A stretch of 64,000 bases of DNA from Paenibacillus brasilensis. GTDB taxonomy: Bacteria > Bacillota > Bacilli > Paenibacillales > Paenibacillaceae. The notes beneath the pieces were generated by a model that made no database searches, was not told the origin of the DNA, and saw nothing but the letters and a program-made list of their open reading frames with translations. A program made the position numbers and the translations under genes. Shown here piece after piece: positions 24,322-33,069 of the stretch. The DNA lies in contig NZ_CP045298.1 of assembly GCF_009363115.1 (NCBI RefSeq), forward strand, positions 5,544,533 through 5,608,532, in the 5' to 3' direction. The stretch's first letter is position 1; every line of letters starts with the position of its first letter.

Positions 24322-25782
24322 CTAAATCGACTTAGTCTGTGACAGAGCCTGACTTTGTTTTTTGGAGATTGGCAGCAGAATCGTGAACTCTGTCCCCTTT
24401 CCTAAAACGCTGGCAGCAGATACAGAGCCTCCGTGAGCTTCTACAATATTTTTGACAATAGCAAGTCCCAGGCCCGTGCCCTTGTCCTCGCCTCGCACTC
24501 TTGCCTTGTCAGCCTTGTAAAAACGGTCAAAAATGTAAGGTAAGTCCTCGCTGGCAATGCCTACCCCTTCATCCTTAATCCGGATGCGCACAAGCTCATG
24601 TCGTTCTCCTAAAATTCGATCCGCCCCAATAGTAACCTTTTTCCCTTCGGGTGTATGTCTGAATGCGTTATCCAGTAAATTCGTTAGTACCTGCTCCAGC
24701 CGATCCTCATCCACATCAGACAAAAGCAGCTGTTGGCCCTGCTCATGATAATCGAGAGTCAGCCCCTGTTCCTTCGAGCGTACCATAAATTTACGGTGAA
24801 CACGCTCAATCAGCTCGTTCACATTCACTTCCTGACGATGCATGTCTGTATGACCTGCCTCCATTCGAGCCAGATCAAGCAGATCCTTAACAAGCCTTCC
24901 CATGCGCAGTGATTCATCATAAATGACCTGAACCAGTTCCTCGGATTCCTCCGGTGAACCAGCCATACCATCAAGCAACGCTTCACTGTAGCCCTGCATC
25001 ATAGATAAGGGTGTACGGATTTCATGAGATACATTGGCGACAAAATCGCTTCTCATCTTCTCCAGCTTCACTTCTTCCGTGATATCCCTGAGCACAGCTA
25101 CCGTGCCGCGAATTACATTATCTGTGTACAGAGGAGCCATCTGTACCGACCAGGAGCCCTTCTTTACATGAATATGGTCTCCCACGTCCTCTCCTTTGTC
25201 CATAACCGTGTGAAACAGTGGCAACAACGGGTCTGGTACAGATGCTCCGAACTCCTGCTGATCATGCCCTTGCCATTCCAGCTCTTTCCAGCTATCCAGC
25301 AGATTTTGAGCAGGCGGGTTCGTCAAGATAATTTGCCCGCTTCTGTCAAAGGTAATGACAGCGTCAGACATGCTTCGCAGCACACTGGATAGATGGTTTT
25401 TCTCCTCATTCAGACTGCGGATCGTCGCTTCCAATTCCGTAGACATGTGATTAAAAGTTTTCGCCAGCTCCCCGATCTCATCACTGGTAACCAGTGAAAG
25501 CCGGGTATCATACTTTCCCTCACGAATGGCATTCGCCGCCTGAATCAACAGCTGCATAGGCTGTGTGATTTTAGTAAAAAGAAATAAAGCAAAAAAGGTC
25601 GTTAATAAAAATCCGACAATACATGTATAAGTGAACAAATGCTTGATTTCCGTCGATTCGTACGCCGCAAAATTCCTGTTAATATACGGCAACAAAAAAA
25701 GTCCCAGAAAAATAAGCACAGAGCCTACAAGGCAAATGATGGTGATCCACAGCTTGCCTACCAGCGATCTCCAAAAGTTCAC
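24322..25782 (-). CDS. resE: sensor histidine kinase ResE
   Basis: This 486-aa membrane kinase has two transmembrane helices (about residues 9-30 and 53-75) flanking a short extracytoplasmic loop. HAMP, PAS (DAVITFDRSGQIILTNP), HisKA (NVSHEIRTPLS, phospho-His) and HATPase_c (NLLDNAFRHTP; DEGVGI; GTGLGL) domains follow. With ResD it controls responses to oxygen limitation and nitrite in B. subtilis. The GTG at 25782 begins 1 bp after the resD stop, and its ribosome site (GGAGG) lies within the end of resD. An ATG at 25815 is in frame but would sit inside resD. The extracytoplasmic loop is much shorter than that of many ResE proteins. Confidence 0.9.
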   Translation of the reverse strand: MNFWRSLVGKLWITIICLVGSVLIFLGLFLLPYINRNFAAYESTEIKHLFTYTCIVGFLLTTFFALFLFTKITQPMQLLIQAANAIREGKYDTRLSLVTSDEIGELAKTFNHMSTELEATIRSLNEEKNHLSSVLRSMSDAVITFDRSGQIILTNPPAQNLLDSWKELEWQGHDQQEFGASVPDPLLPLFHTVMDKGEDVGDHIHVKKGSWSVQMAPLYTDNVIRGTVAVLRDITEEVKLEKMRSDFVANVSHEIRTPLSMMQGYSEALLDGMAGSPEESEELVQVIYDESLRMGRLVKDLLDLARMEAGHTDMHRQEVNVNELIERVHRKFMVRSKEQGLTLDYHEQGQQLLLSDVDEDRLEQVLTNLLDNAFRHTPEGKKVTIGADRILGERHELVRIRIKDEGVGIASEDLPYIFDRFYKADKARVRGEDKGTGLGLAIVKNIVEAHGGSVSAASVLGKGTEFTILLPISKKQSQALSQTKSI

Positions 25783-25783
25783 G

Positions 25784-26500
25784 TTATTTTGGAACCTCCA
25801 GTTTATAGCCCACACCCCAAACCGTTGTAATCATAGCCGCTGCCTCTGGGGATACCTTATTCAGTTTTTCACGAAGCCGCTTCACATGCGTATCGACGGT
25901 ACGCAGATCACCAAAAAATTCATAATTCCATACATCTTTCAGCAGCTCTTCGCGCGAGAAGACCTTATCCGGCGACACTGCCAAATAGTGCAACAGCTCA
26001 TATTCTTTAGGTGTGAGACTGATCTCAATTCCGCCTGCACTTACCCGGTGTGCATCATGCTCAATAATAAGATTTGGAAAAACAATGCTATTGCTTGGTA
26101 CCGCCTCTTTGGTTAAAAAGGCAGTTTCCGAAGAACGGCGCAATATCGCCTTAACCCGATAAATGACTTCTCGTGGACTAAAAGGCTTGACCACATAGTC
26201 ATCGGCCCCAACTTCAAAGCCCTGTACACGGTTTACCTCTTCTCCTTTGGCGGTCAGCATAATCACAGGCGTTGCTTTGTTCTGACGCAGACGTGTACAT
26301 ACTTCAATCCCATCCATGCCCGGAAGCATCACATCCAGCAAAATAATGCTGTAATCGCTTGCAGTCGCTTTTTGGAGAGCCATCTCTCCGTCCTCGGCTT
26401 CATCAATTTCATAACCTTCTTTTTCCAGATACATCCGCAGAAGGCGGCGAATGCGTTCTTCATCATCTACAATTAATATGCGGTTGCTATGTTCTGACAT
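25784..26500 (-). CDS. resD: response regulator ResD
   Basis: This 238-aa OmpR/PhoB-type regulator has a receiver domain with an acidic pocket (VDDEE), phospho-acceptor Asp56 (LLDVMLPGMDG) and the conserved Lys in VVKPFSPRE. A winged-helix DNA-binding domain follows (LTPKEYELLHYLAV...VDTHVKRLREKL). It is transcribed with resE. In B. subtilis resA-resB-resC (cytochrome c biogenesis) lie between rluB and resD; here they are absent and resD follows rluB by 110 bp. Confidence 0.93.
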   Translation of the reverse strand: MSEHSNRILIVDDEERIRRLLRMYLEKEGYEIDEAEDGEMALQKATASDYSIILLDVMLPGMDGIEVCTRLRQNKATPVIMLTAKGEEVNRVQGFEVGADDYVVKPFSPREVIYRVKAILRRSSETAFLTKEAVPSNSIVFPNLIIEHDAHRVSAGGIEISLTPKEYELLHYLAVSPDKVFSREELLKDVWNYEFFGDLRTVDTHVKRLREKLNKVSPEAAAMITTVWGVGYKLEVPK

Positions 26501-26595
26501 ATTCCCAGTCCCTTCGCTAAAAAAAGCATTCTCTCTATTTTACTATTTTCCCGTGCGCGGTCAAACTTTACTCTTGTTCAACAGTCTCTTTACAC

Positions 26596-26621
26596 CAAAA
26601 AGGCCGGGGTTATGACCCCCG
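26596..26621 (-). terminator. terminator overlapping the rluB stop codon
   Basis: CGGGGGT-CATA-ACCCCGGCCTTTTT on the minus strand. The stem includes the last codons and TAA of rluB, so resDE probably has its own promoter. Confidence 0.75.
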
Positions 26622-27368
26622 TCCTGTCCGTTTCTTTTTCGTGTTGTCTGATTTGGCAAGTTGAATGAGACGGTTAATTTCGTCCTTGGTGAGGGGTCTG
26701 GTCAGACCACGCTTCAAGTTCTGCAACAAAAGATCCCCGAAGGCAATTCGTTTGAGTCTGATAACCGGGTGTGAAATAGCCTCAAACATCCGTCTTACCT
26801 GACGATTTCTGCCTTCATAAATGGTAATTTGGATTACTGACTCCTTACCATCCGGGTCTACATCTTTATATTCTACCTCGGCTGGTGCAGTAATGCCATC
26901 TTCCAGCACGATCCCTTTTTTCAGCTTGTCCAGCTCAGTTCCATGCGGAACACCTTTAACAGTCGCTACATATGTCTTGGGCACATGATGCTTGGGATGG
27001 GTGAGCAAATTGGCGAACTCGCCGTCATTGGTAAGTAACAGCAGTCCTTCCGTATCGTAATCCAGACGACCTACCGGATATACACGTTCCTTAACACCTT
27101 TCAGGTAGTCAGACACGATTTTACGGCCCTCCGGATCGGAGGCACTCGTGATAACCCCTTTAGGTTTATTCATCATCAGATAGATTTTTTTCTCGGTTTT
27201 AATCGGTCTACCCTTTACCGTAATTATATCCTGATCAGGGTCCGCCTTCGTTCCCAGCTCTGTTACGATAACCCCGTTCACTTCCACGCTGCCTGCCTGA
27301 ATAAGCTCCTCACATTTCCGTCTGGATGCTACCCCGGCCTGGGCCAATATTTTCTGCAATCTTTCCAT
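26610..27368 (-). CDS. rluB: 23S rRNA pseudouridine synthase RluB
   Basis: This 252-aa RsuA/RluB-family enzyme has an N-terminal S4 RNA-binding domain (RLQKILAQAGVASRRKCEELIQAG, residues 3-26). The catalytic domain carries the active Asp in VGRLDYDTEGLLLLTNDG (near residue 100) and the motif GRNRQVRRMFEAISHPV. It modifies 23S rRNA helix 93 (position 2605 by E. coli numbering, from family knowledge). Downstream of spmB as in B. subtilis. Basic tail KKKRTGRGS. Confidence 0.95.
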   Translation of the reverse strand: MERLQKILAQAGVASRRKCEELIQAGSVEVNGVIVTELGTKADPDQDIITVKGRPIKTEKKIYLMMNKPKGVITSASDPEGRKIVSDYLKGVKERVYPVGRLDYDTEGLLLLTNDGEFANLLTHPKHHVPKTYVATVKGVPHGTELDKLKKGIVLEDGITAPAEVEYKDVDPDGKESVIQITIYEGRNRQVRRMFEAISHPVIRLKRIAFGDLLLQNLKRGLTRPLTKDEINRLIQLAKSDNTKKKRTGRGS

Positions 27369-27446
27369 GTTCGCTAATTCACCTCATGCTAATGATACCC
27401 ATCTACGAACAAAATCACAACCCCCGTTCAAAAAACGATGCAGGAA

Positions 27447-27977
27447 TCAAAATACAAGCAGGCAAATGGCAATGGCTGCCACAAAACCAACCACGTCGGA
27501 AAATAGTCCTACCTTCAAAGCATATCGCCCATTGCGGATACCTACCGCACCAAAATATACAGTCAGTACATACAAAGTCGTATCCGTGCTGCCTTGAATT
27601 GTAGAAGCGATCCGACCGATCATGGAGTCCGGGCCATAGGTACGAATCAGATCAGTCGTGAACGCAAGCGAACCGGTGCCCGTCAAAGGGCGGAGCAGAC
27701 CTAAAGGCAGTACCTCACCGGGGACGCCCCAGCCTTTGATCCATGGTGTGACCCAGGATATTAAATAATCCAGAGCCCCGGAAGCTCGAAAAATACTTAT
27801 CGCTACCATCATGCCTACAAGATGAGGAATGATACTGATTGCGGTGGAGAAGCCGTCTTTGGCTCCATCCACAAAGGAATCGTAGACGGGTACCTTTTTG
27901 GCATATGCATATAAAGGGATAAAAGCGAGAATAAACGGAATGGCCCAAGTCGATACGAGGTTAATAAAATGAAGCAT
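27447..27977 (-). CDS. spmB: spore maturation protein B
   Basis: This 176-aa membrane protein has nucleoside-transporter gate-like (Gate) topology with about five hydrophobic segments. The conserved start is FINLVSTWAIPFILAFIPLYAYAKKVPVY. SpmB and SpmA are needed for full spore core dehydration. The ATG at 27977 lies 7 bp after the spmA stop; its ribosome site (GAGGGAGG) is unusually close, so coupling to spmA translation is likely. Confidence 0.92.
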   Translation of the reverse strand: MLHFINLVSTWAIPFILAFIPLYAYAKKVPVYDSFVDGAKDGFSTAISIIPHLVGMMVAISIFRASGALDYLISWVTPWIKGWGVPGEVLPLGLLRPLTGTGSLAFTTDLIRTYGPDSMIGRIASTIQGSTDTTLYVLTVYFGAVGIRNGRYALKVGLFSDVVGFVAAIAICLLVF

Positions 27978-27984
27978 GCCTCCC

Positions 27985-28719
27985 TCATCCTTTCCAAGTG
28001 GTATCCCTGCCCTTGGCAACGGTGATTCCCGTCCGTGGAGCTGCAGGTGAAGATACAGGCGGTGCTGTCGAAGCGGACACAGGTGTTTGAGGAGGCTGAG
28101 GACTCAATGCTGTCTGAGACGGCGGTTTCGCAGGGGGACGTCGCAGTTCCCGACTACGATACCAACGATCTGCCGCTATCGCAGCAAAGGTCGCTATCGC
28201 TGTCGCCACCAGTGTCGTGCCGACGATTTCCGCCGGATGTGCGGAATGATAATTCAGCCGAATCGCGATCAATGTCGTGGGAATCAACGTAATACTGGCT
28301 GTATTTAACGCCAGTAACGTACACATAGCAGGAGTAGCAGTTTGCTTATCCGGGTTGAGCGTTTGCAGTTCCTGCATTGCCTTGATGCCCATTGGAGTCG
28401 CTGCATTTCCCAGGCCCAGCAGATTGGCGCTCATATTGGACAAAATGTAGCCCATAGCCGGATGATTACGCGGAACATCCGGGAACAAAAAGGCAACGAA
28501 AGGGGCGAGCAGCCTGGATATTTTCTGCAAGAGCCCTCCGTCTTCGGCCAGCCGCATCATGCCCATCCAGAACACCAGCACGCTGATCAGTCCAAAGCAC
28601 ACTGTAACACCCGTGGCCGCCCCATCAAAAGCAGCCTTGGTCACCACTTCAATATTTCCCTGTGCAGCAGCAAATGCAAATCCGATACAAATCAAAGCCA
28701 CCCATATGAGATGAATCAT
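27985..28719 (-). CDS. spmA: spore maturation protein A with Pro-rich C-terminal extension
   Basis: The first roughly 195 residues match SpmA: membrane segments and the motif NMSANLLGLGNAATPMGIKAMQEL. After the last membrane helix an extra tail of about 45 residues is very rich in Pro, Ser and Ala (RRPPAKPPSQTALSPQPPQTP and onward). This is longer than the roughly 196-aa B. subtilis protein. ATG 28719 follows GGGAGGG at 8 nt; a longer in-frame start lacks a ribosome site. Part of the dacB-spmA-spmB operon, expressed in the mother cell under sigma-E in B. subtilis. Confidence 0.92.
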   Translation of the reverse strand: MIHLIWVALICIGFAFAAAQGNIEVVTKAAFDGAATGVTVCFGLISVLVFWMGMMRLAEDGGLLQKISRLLAPFVAFLFPDVPRNHPAMGYILSNMSANLLGLGNAATPMGIKAMQELQTLNPDKQTATPAMCTLLALNTASITLIPTTLIAIRLNYHSAHPAEIVGTTLVATAIATFAAIAADRWYRSRELRRPPAKPPSQTALSPQPPQTPVSASTAPPVSSPAAPRTGITVAKGRDTTWKG

Positions 28720-28787
28720 GATTGATCCCTCCCTTTCATCAATGATGTGACACATGTCGGTTCATAGCAATTTAAGCCTGCTTGCCC

Positions 28788-30050
28788 CTAAACTCCAAAC
28801 AGATTTCTTATAATTACACTCCATCCGCTCGTCCAGCTGCGTTGCTGAGTGCCGCTTAAAGGAGCCTGAGCAGTCGGAACTTCCTGTTGGGGCTGTATCG
28901 TTCTTGGGTTCGGCAGCTTGCTGCCTTTTTCATATACAGGAACGGAACCGATCAGTTTGCCTTCCAGCAGAAACTCGACACGTCCCCGCAAACCAAAGGA
29001 TACGTCCGCTCTCCCTGCAGAACGGGACTTTTTGTATAGTACTAATCTTTTATGCAGCCGGGTCTTCTCACCGTCGTGCAGAGGATAAGCAAAGCTAGCA
29101 CCCGTTAATAGCGGATACCCGTTAATCGGTTGTTGCTTGTCCGTAATCGGAATGAGTGGATAATATCGAAACCCGTAATCAAGCATACGGGCATGGTCAT
29201 TCCAATCATCCCCGTCATTCAAGGTAACAGCGGCAAGCTGGCGACCATCCCGCGTGGCCGAACTGACGAGACAACGGAAGGCTTTCTTGGTAAAGCCGGT
29301 TTTCACACCGTCAGCCCCTTCATAGAGCCGCAGCATTTTGTTTTTGTTATGCCACGAGTAATCCCAGGAATTGTTGGGATTCGGCGCCTTTTTCAGTTCA
29401 GTCTTAACGATACGGGCAAAGGTTGGATTATGCAGCGCATAGGCGGTTAGCCGAGCCATATCATTCGCTGAGGAGTAATGCCCTTCGACATCCAGTCCAT
29501 GAGGATTAGCAAAATGCGTATGACTTAGCCCAAGTTGAACCGCCTTATCATTCATCAAATGAACGAATCCCTCTTCTGTCCCACCCACATGCTCGGCAAT
29601 GGCAGAAGCGGCATCATTACCGGAACGGAGCATCAGACCGTACAACATATTTTCCAGCGTCATTTCTTCCCCCATTCGCAGAAAAAGCGATGAACCTTCT
29701 TTGGCGTACGCCGTCGGACTAACCTTTACCCGATCCTGCAAACGCCCATGCTCAATAGCCACGATAGCGGTCATTATTTTGGTCAAACTGGCAATGCGCA
29801 GCTCCCGGTCACCCTCGTCAGCATATATGATTCTTCCTGATGTGACATCAATTAAAGAGGAGGCCTGTGCATGGGTCTTTAATGCAGGCGGGGTCGTTTC
29901 CGTCTTCTTCGCTCCCTGAACGGGCTGTGGATTCAGCAAAACGAGCAGCAATGACACAATAAGCAGCAGTGCCAGCGGCAAAACAAAGGCGCATGCTTTA
30001 AACGAAAGCTGGTTTTGGCCCGCGTGGATGCGTTGCTTCTTTTTAAACAT
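28788..30050 (-). CDS. dacB: sporulation D-alanyl-D-alanine carboxypeptidase DacB (PBP5*)
   Basis: This 420-aa exported serine peptidase trims cortex peptidoglycan crosslinking. It has an N-terminal membrane/signal segment (ACAFVLPLALLLIVSLLLVLL). Penicillin-binding motifs are SLTK (nucleophile Ser88, Lys91), SGN (in MLRSGNDAAS) and KTG (in GVKTGFTKKA). The C-terminal domain is beta-rich with a Gln/Pro-rich linker and a hydrophobic end that may act as an anchor. Start at 30050 after CCGGAGG at 7 nt. First gene of dacB-spmA-spmB; a good sigma-E-like promoter lies just upstream. Confidence 0.92.
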   Translation of the reverse strand: MFKKKQRIHAGQNQLSFKACAFVLPLALLLIVSLLLVLLNPQPVQGAKKTETTPPALKTHAQASSLIDVTSGRIIYADEGDRELRIASLTKIMTAIVAIEHGRLQDRVKVSPTAYAKEGSSLFLRMGEEMTLENMLYGLMLRSGNDAASAIAEHVGGTEEGFVHLMNDKAVQLGLSHTHFANPHGLDVEGHYSSANDMARLTAYALHNPTFARIVKTELKKAPNPNNSWDYSWHNKNKMLRLYEGADGVKTGFTKKAFRCLVSSATRDGRQLAAVTLNDGDDWNDHARMLDYGFRYYPLIPITDKQQPINGYPLLTGASFAYPLHDGEKTRLHKRLVLYKKSRSAGRADVSFGLRGRVEFLLEGKLIGSVPVYEKGSKLPNPRTIQPQQEVPTAQAPLSGTQQRSWTSGWSVIIRNLFGV

Positions 30051-30084
30051 TTGGATTCCTCCGGTTTTGAGCAAGTCTTGTACC

Positions 30085-30114
30085 ATTCTATGTCCAAGCT
30101 GTTCAAAGTATGTC
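30085..30114 (-). promoter_or_regulatory. candidate sigma-E promoter of dacB-spmA-spmB
   Basis: GACATAC (30108-30114) and CATAGAAT (30085-30092) on the minus strand, 15 bp apart and about 35 bp from the dacB start. This agrees with sigma-E control of the operon known in B. subtilis. Confidence 0.5.
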
Positions 30115-30151
30115 CACCTTTATAACAGAAAATTCCTCTGCAGGGTTGCTC

Positions 30152-30176
30152 GATCAGGCAATTTACACTCCTGATC
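30152..30176. repeat. 7-bp inverted repeat in the dacB/tgl divergent region
   Basis: GATCAGG (30152-30158) and CCTGATC (30170-30176) are perfect arms with an 11-bp spacer, one operator-like symmetry between divergent sporulation genes. Confidence 0.4.
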
Positions 30177-30246
30177 ACATATATATAGTTGAGGATTTGC
30201 AAAATCTGGAGTAGCTAAATGTTGAATATGGATGGGGGTGTACAGC

Positions 30247-30969
30247 ATGCAGCGCCTACAGTTTGAAGCAATTTTAAGATCCCGGATTGTAGAGTCCGCA
30301 GAGGGATTAAATCGAAGCGGCGTATCCTTTGCCACTTTTGCGACCGCGCGTTGTAATCCGCAGTTCTGGGATTTGACGGCAAAGGGTGGATTTCAGATCA
30401 AAGCAGGTGTCACTCCGGCCCAGGGGATCAGGGATATCTTTACAAATGGTGGTCAATATGCCTTTGAATGTGCAACAGCTATGGTCATTGTACTGTACAA
30501 AGCAGTGCTGGATTCCATTCTGGAAAGTGAATTTAATCGGATTTTTGCAGATATGCTGTTGTATGATTGGCACTATGACAGTGACCTCAAGCTCATACAG
30601 GTGCAGGGAAGTCACAAATCGTCTCCGGGCGATATCCTATATTTTAATAATCCAGATGTGTCACCTGATACCTTGGAGTGGAAAGGAGAAAATGTTGTTA
30701 AGCTGAAGGAAAACCTTTTTTATGGACATGGAATCGGCATCTTGCCAGCAAGAGGTATTATTGATTCACTCAATCAGCATCGTCGGCCAGAGGCCACAAT
30801 ATCTGCTTATATGACGGATGAAGTGATTTATCCAGACTTCATCTATTTATCCCAGTTCGCTCCTGAAGGATACCGAGAGGTTGAACGATCGCTGTCTACT
30901 TCTTATCAACAGGAACATGGTCGACGTGTGTATGCAGTCATTGGTGGAAGGCGGTACGCTCGGAGATAG
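30247..30969 (+). CDS. tgl: spore coat protein-glutamine gamma-glutamyltransferase
   Basis: This 240-aa transglutaminase cross-links coat proteins (GerQ in B. subtilis) by lysine-glutamine bonds. The catalytic Cys75 lies in GGQYAFECATAMVIV. Further conserved blocks are LLYDWHYDSDLKL, ILYFNNPDVSPD, WKGENVV and FYGHGIGILPARGIID. The ATG at 30247 is preferred because GGGGGTG lies 6 nt upstream; an in-frame ATG at 30232 has no ribosome site. Length and order of motifs match Bacillus Tgl. It diverges from dacB. Confidence 0.94.
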   Translation: MQRLQFEAILRSRIVESAEGLNRSGVSFATFATARCNPQFWDLTAKGGFQIKAGVTPAQGIRDIFTNGGQYAFECATAMVIVLYKAVLDSILESEFNRIFADMLLYDWHYDSDLKLIQVQGSHKSSPGDILYFNNPDVSPDTLEWKGENVVKLKENLFYGHGIGILPARGIIDSLNQHRRPEATISAYMTDEVIYPDFIYLSQFAPEGYREVERSLSTSYQQEHGRRVYAVIGGRRYARR

Positions 30970-30982
30970 AAGCAAATGCAAA

Positions 30983-31027
30983 AGGAAGGTATTCCTTAGC
31001 CCTAATTGGGCATTTGGAACCCTTCCT
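30983..31027. terminator. extended hairpin after tgl
   Basis: Paired blocks AGGAAGG/CCTTCCT, ATTCC/GGAA and GCCC/GGGC form a long imperfect hairpin between convergent tgl and gerW genes. The T-run is weak, so terminator function is tentative. Confidence 0.4.
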
Positions 31028-31052
31028 GAAGAAACCTTTAATCCGATAATTT

Positions 31053-31541
31053 TTACAAGTAAGCGGGACCCGAGTGACTGTGATCTTGATTTGTAGTGAC
31101 ATCTACAGTTACCTTTGGATTTTGCTGAGCGTTGCCCGCAGTTTGGAAGATGGACTGCACCTTATCAATAAGGTAGGGGGTGGAATCGATTATCTTCTCA
31201 ATCAGATGTGTTTGATTGTCCAAAGGAACGATTTGTGCTCCCTGTTTGCCAACAACCAGAAATGCAATCGGTTGAATAGATACACCGCCACCACTACCGC
31301 CACCAAACGGATGTCCTTCCTTCCCGCTATGATTTCCCGCTGCTGAGGAAGTATGGACCTCTTCATCTACATTAAAGTCACTCCCACCGGCTGCGAAGCC
31401 AAAACCCACCTTACTGATTGGCAAAATAACGGAACCATCGGGTGTTTCCACTGCTTCTCCGACAATCGTATTCACGTCTACCATGGCTTTGATGTTTTCC
31501 ATCGCGGTTTGCATAAGCCCCTGAATCGGGTGATCTGACAT
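31053..31541 (-). CDS. ytfJ: GerW/YtfJ family spore protein
   Basis: This 162-aa protein of the GerW (YtfJ) family is a forespore/spore protein linked to germination in Bacillus. It shows the typical start HPIQGLMQTAMENIKAMVDVNTIVGEAV, the glycine-rich stretch GGGSGGGVSIQPIAFLVV, and a helical C-terminus (IEKIIDSTPYLIDKVQSIF). ATG follows AGGAGGAATAATC. Downstream partner of ytfI, as in other Bacillales. Confidence 0.93.
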   Translation of the reverse strand: MSDHPIQGLMQTAMENIKAMVDVNTIVGEAVETPDGSVILPISKVGFGFAAGGSDFNVDEEVHTSSAAGNHSGKEGHPFGGGSGGGVSIQPIAFLVVGKQGAQIVPLDNQTHLIEKIIDSTPYLIDKVQSIFQTAGNAQQNPKVTVDVTTNQDHSHSGPAYL

Positions 31542-31625
31542 GATTATTCCTCCTCTGCTTATCTCAAGCGTAGACTGCCTTTTCTTTCGCTATTGTGCGC
31601 AGACCACTAAGAAAATATGTATCGC

Positions 31626-32327
31626 TCATCCCTCATGCTGAATGGGTTTCTTGGAAAAAACCCGTCTCCAGGCCTCCGGTCCACCCGGAACGCGCCATAT
31701 ACGATAAGCTAATGTGAGCATGGAAAAAGATAAATATCCGAGCGATATATTTCCTTCACAGGTCAATGTGGTGGTAAAACGCAGGCGATCCGCCCAATAG
31801 GGTACAACAAACAGCTTGGGTGTACAGTTCATGCGTACAAAGCTGGATGCATAACCGATCAGCGTTGTTTTCAAGCCCCATAGAACACCCGTTGAGGTAG
31901 CCGTATAGGCAGCGTCAGCAAGACTGATATTGGTGGACCATTCCATTTTGGATATCATCACATGGGCTAACGTATGCCGCAACCATCGGTGCAGAGCTTT
32001 CGTTCCTTTGAGTAAAACTCGTACATCGTGTATAAATTGCTTAATTTTATCTGCATTAATATTTCCACTATCCACGGAAGCATCGGTTTTATGTATGTTT
32101 TTGTTGCGGTCAAGCCGATAAAGAAGCCCTTTTTGCAAGCTTGCTATCAGAATAGCTGGAATATCATAATTGATTTTGATTAACCCGTACAGAAATCTGA
32201 TCTCCAGATGCGCCCGATCATCATTGTCATGCTTGGCAATATCCAGCTTCCACCGGATACGAGAGAGCAAAATAGCCAGCACAAGTAATATGATGACGAT
32301 GACGGCGATACCGATCCATTTCCACAC
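31626..32327 (-). CDS. ytfI: DUF2953 family protein YtfI
   Basis: This 233-aa protein has one N-terminal membrane helix (IGIAVIVIILLVLAILL) and a soluble part typical of DUF2953 (HLEIRFLYGLIKINYDIP near residue 41; the C-terminal VVPYWADRLRFTTTLTCEGNIS region). GTG start after GGGAGG. The gene precedes ytfJ in the same direction with an 84-bp gap, so the two are likely co-expressed at sporulation. Biochemical role unknown. Confidence 0.87.
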   Translation of the reverse strand: MWKWIGIAVIVIILLVLAILLSRIRWKLDIAKHDNDDRAHLEIRFLYGLIKINYDIPAILIASLQKGLLYRLDRNKNIHKTDASVDSGNINADKIKQFIHDVRVLLKGTKALHRWLRHTLAHVMISKMEWSTNISLADAAYTATSTGVLWGLKTTLIGYASSFVRMNCTPKLFVVPYWADRLRFTTTLTCEGNISLGYLSFSMLTLAYRIWRVPGGPEAWRRVFSKKPIQHEG

Positions 32328-32415
32328 TGGCGAGTCCTCCCTGCCTTTTTCTATGGATATACCATGGTAAAAATAGTATGGCTCTTTCCCGGAAAATCAT
32401 GCATCCCAAAATGCC

Positions 32416-32451
32416 AAACAGCCAGTTCCCCTCTGCGAGAACTGGCTGTTT
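32416..32451 (-). terminator. terminator after scpB
   Basis: A perfect 13-bp stem AAACAGCCAGTTC/GAACTGGCTGTTT with a 10-nt loop. Confidence 0.85.
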
Positions 32452-32460
32452 CCTTCTATA

Positions 32461-33069
32461 TCACGCTTCAAGATCCGAATCGTTTGCAGCCGGCTGACTG
32501 CTCTCCAGACGCTCGAACAATAATTGTGTCTCTTCCTCCAAATTGTCCGAATCCTCGAATATCTCTGGTTGGGGTAGATCCGTGAGAGAGCCTAGACCGA
32601 AATAATCCAAAAATGATTTCGTCGTTCCATATAATATCGGTCGACCAATGGCTTCGGCCCGACCTTTTTCCTCAATAAGCTCCTTGTTGACCAGTGTATG
32701 TATGGCCCGCTCGGATTTGACGCCCCGAATATCTTCGATTTCGACTCTTGTAATGGGCTGGCGATAGGCAACAATGGCCAGTGTTTCCAAAGCGGCTTGA
32801 GACAGTGAGGCACGTGCCGGAGAGTAGGCAAGCTTTTCAAAGTAGGGTGCATGCTCAGGTAATGTTGCAAGTTGATAATTCCCGGCGATACGGACAAGTT
32901 GCAGACCTCTTCCTCCCTGCTCCATGTCCTGCTTTAAATCCTCCAGACTTTTTTCAACAAGCTCTTGCTGCTGCTCTACAATGTCGGCGATCTGCTTGGC
33001 GGACAATCCTTCCTCTCCCGCGAGAAACAACAGCCCCTCAATAATTGATTTCAGCTTCAGATAGTCCAT
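32461..33069 (-). CDS. scpB: segregation and condensation protein B
   Basis: This 202-aa protein has two winged-helix domains of ScpB, a subunit of the SMC-ScpAB chromosome condensation complex. Recognisable parts are SIIEGLLFLAGEEGLSAKQIADI and the highly conserved ALETLAIVAYRQPITRVEIEDIRGV (near residue 92). It overlaps the 3' end of scpA by 32 bp, ensuring coupled synthesis. Acidic C-terminus. Confidence 0.95.
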   Translation of the reverse strand: MDYLKLKSIIEGLLFLAGEEGLSAKQIADIVEQQQELVEKSLEDLKQDMEQGGRGLQLVRIAGNYQLATLPEHAPYFEKLAYSPARASLSQAALETLAIVAYRQPITRVEIEDIRGVKSERAIHTLVNKELIEEKGRAEAIGRPILYGTTKSFLDYFGLGSLTDLPQPEIFEDSDNLEEETQLLFERLESSQPAANDSDLEA

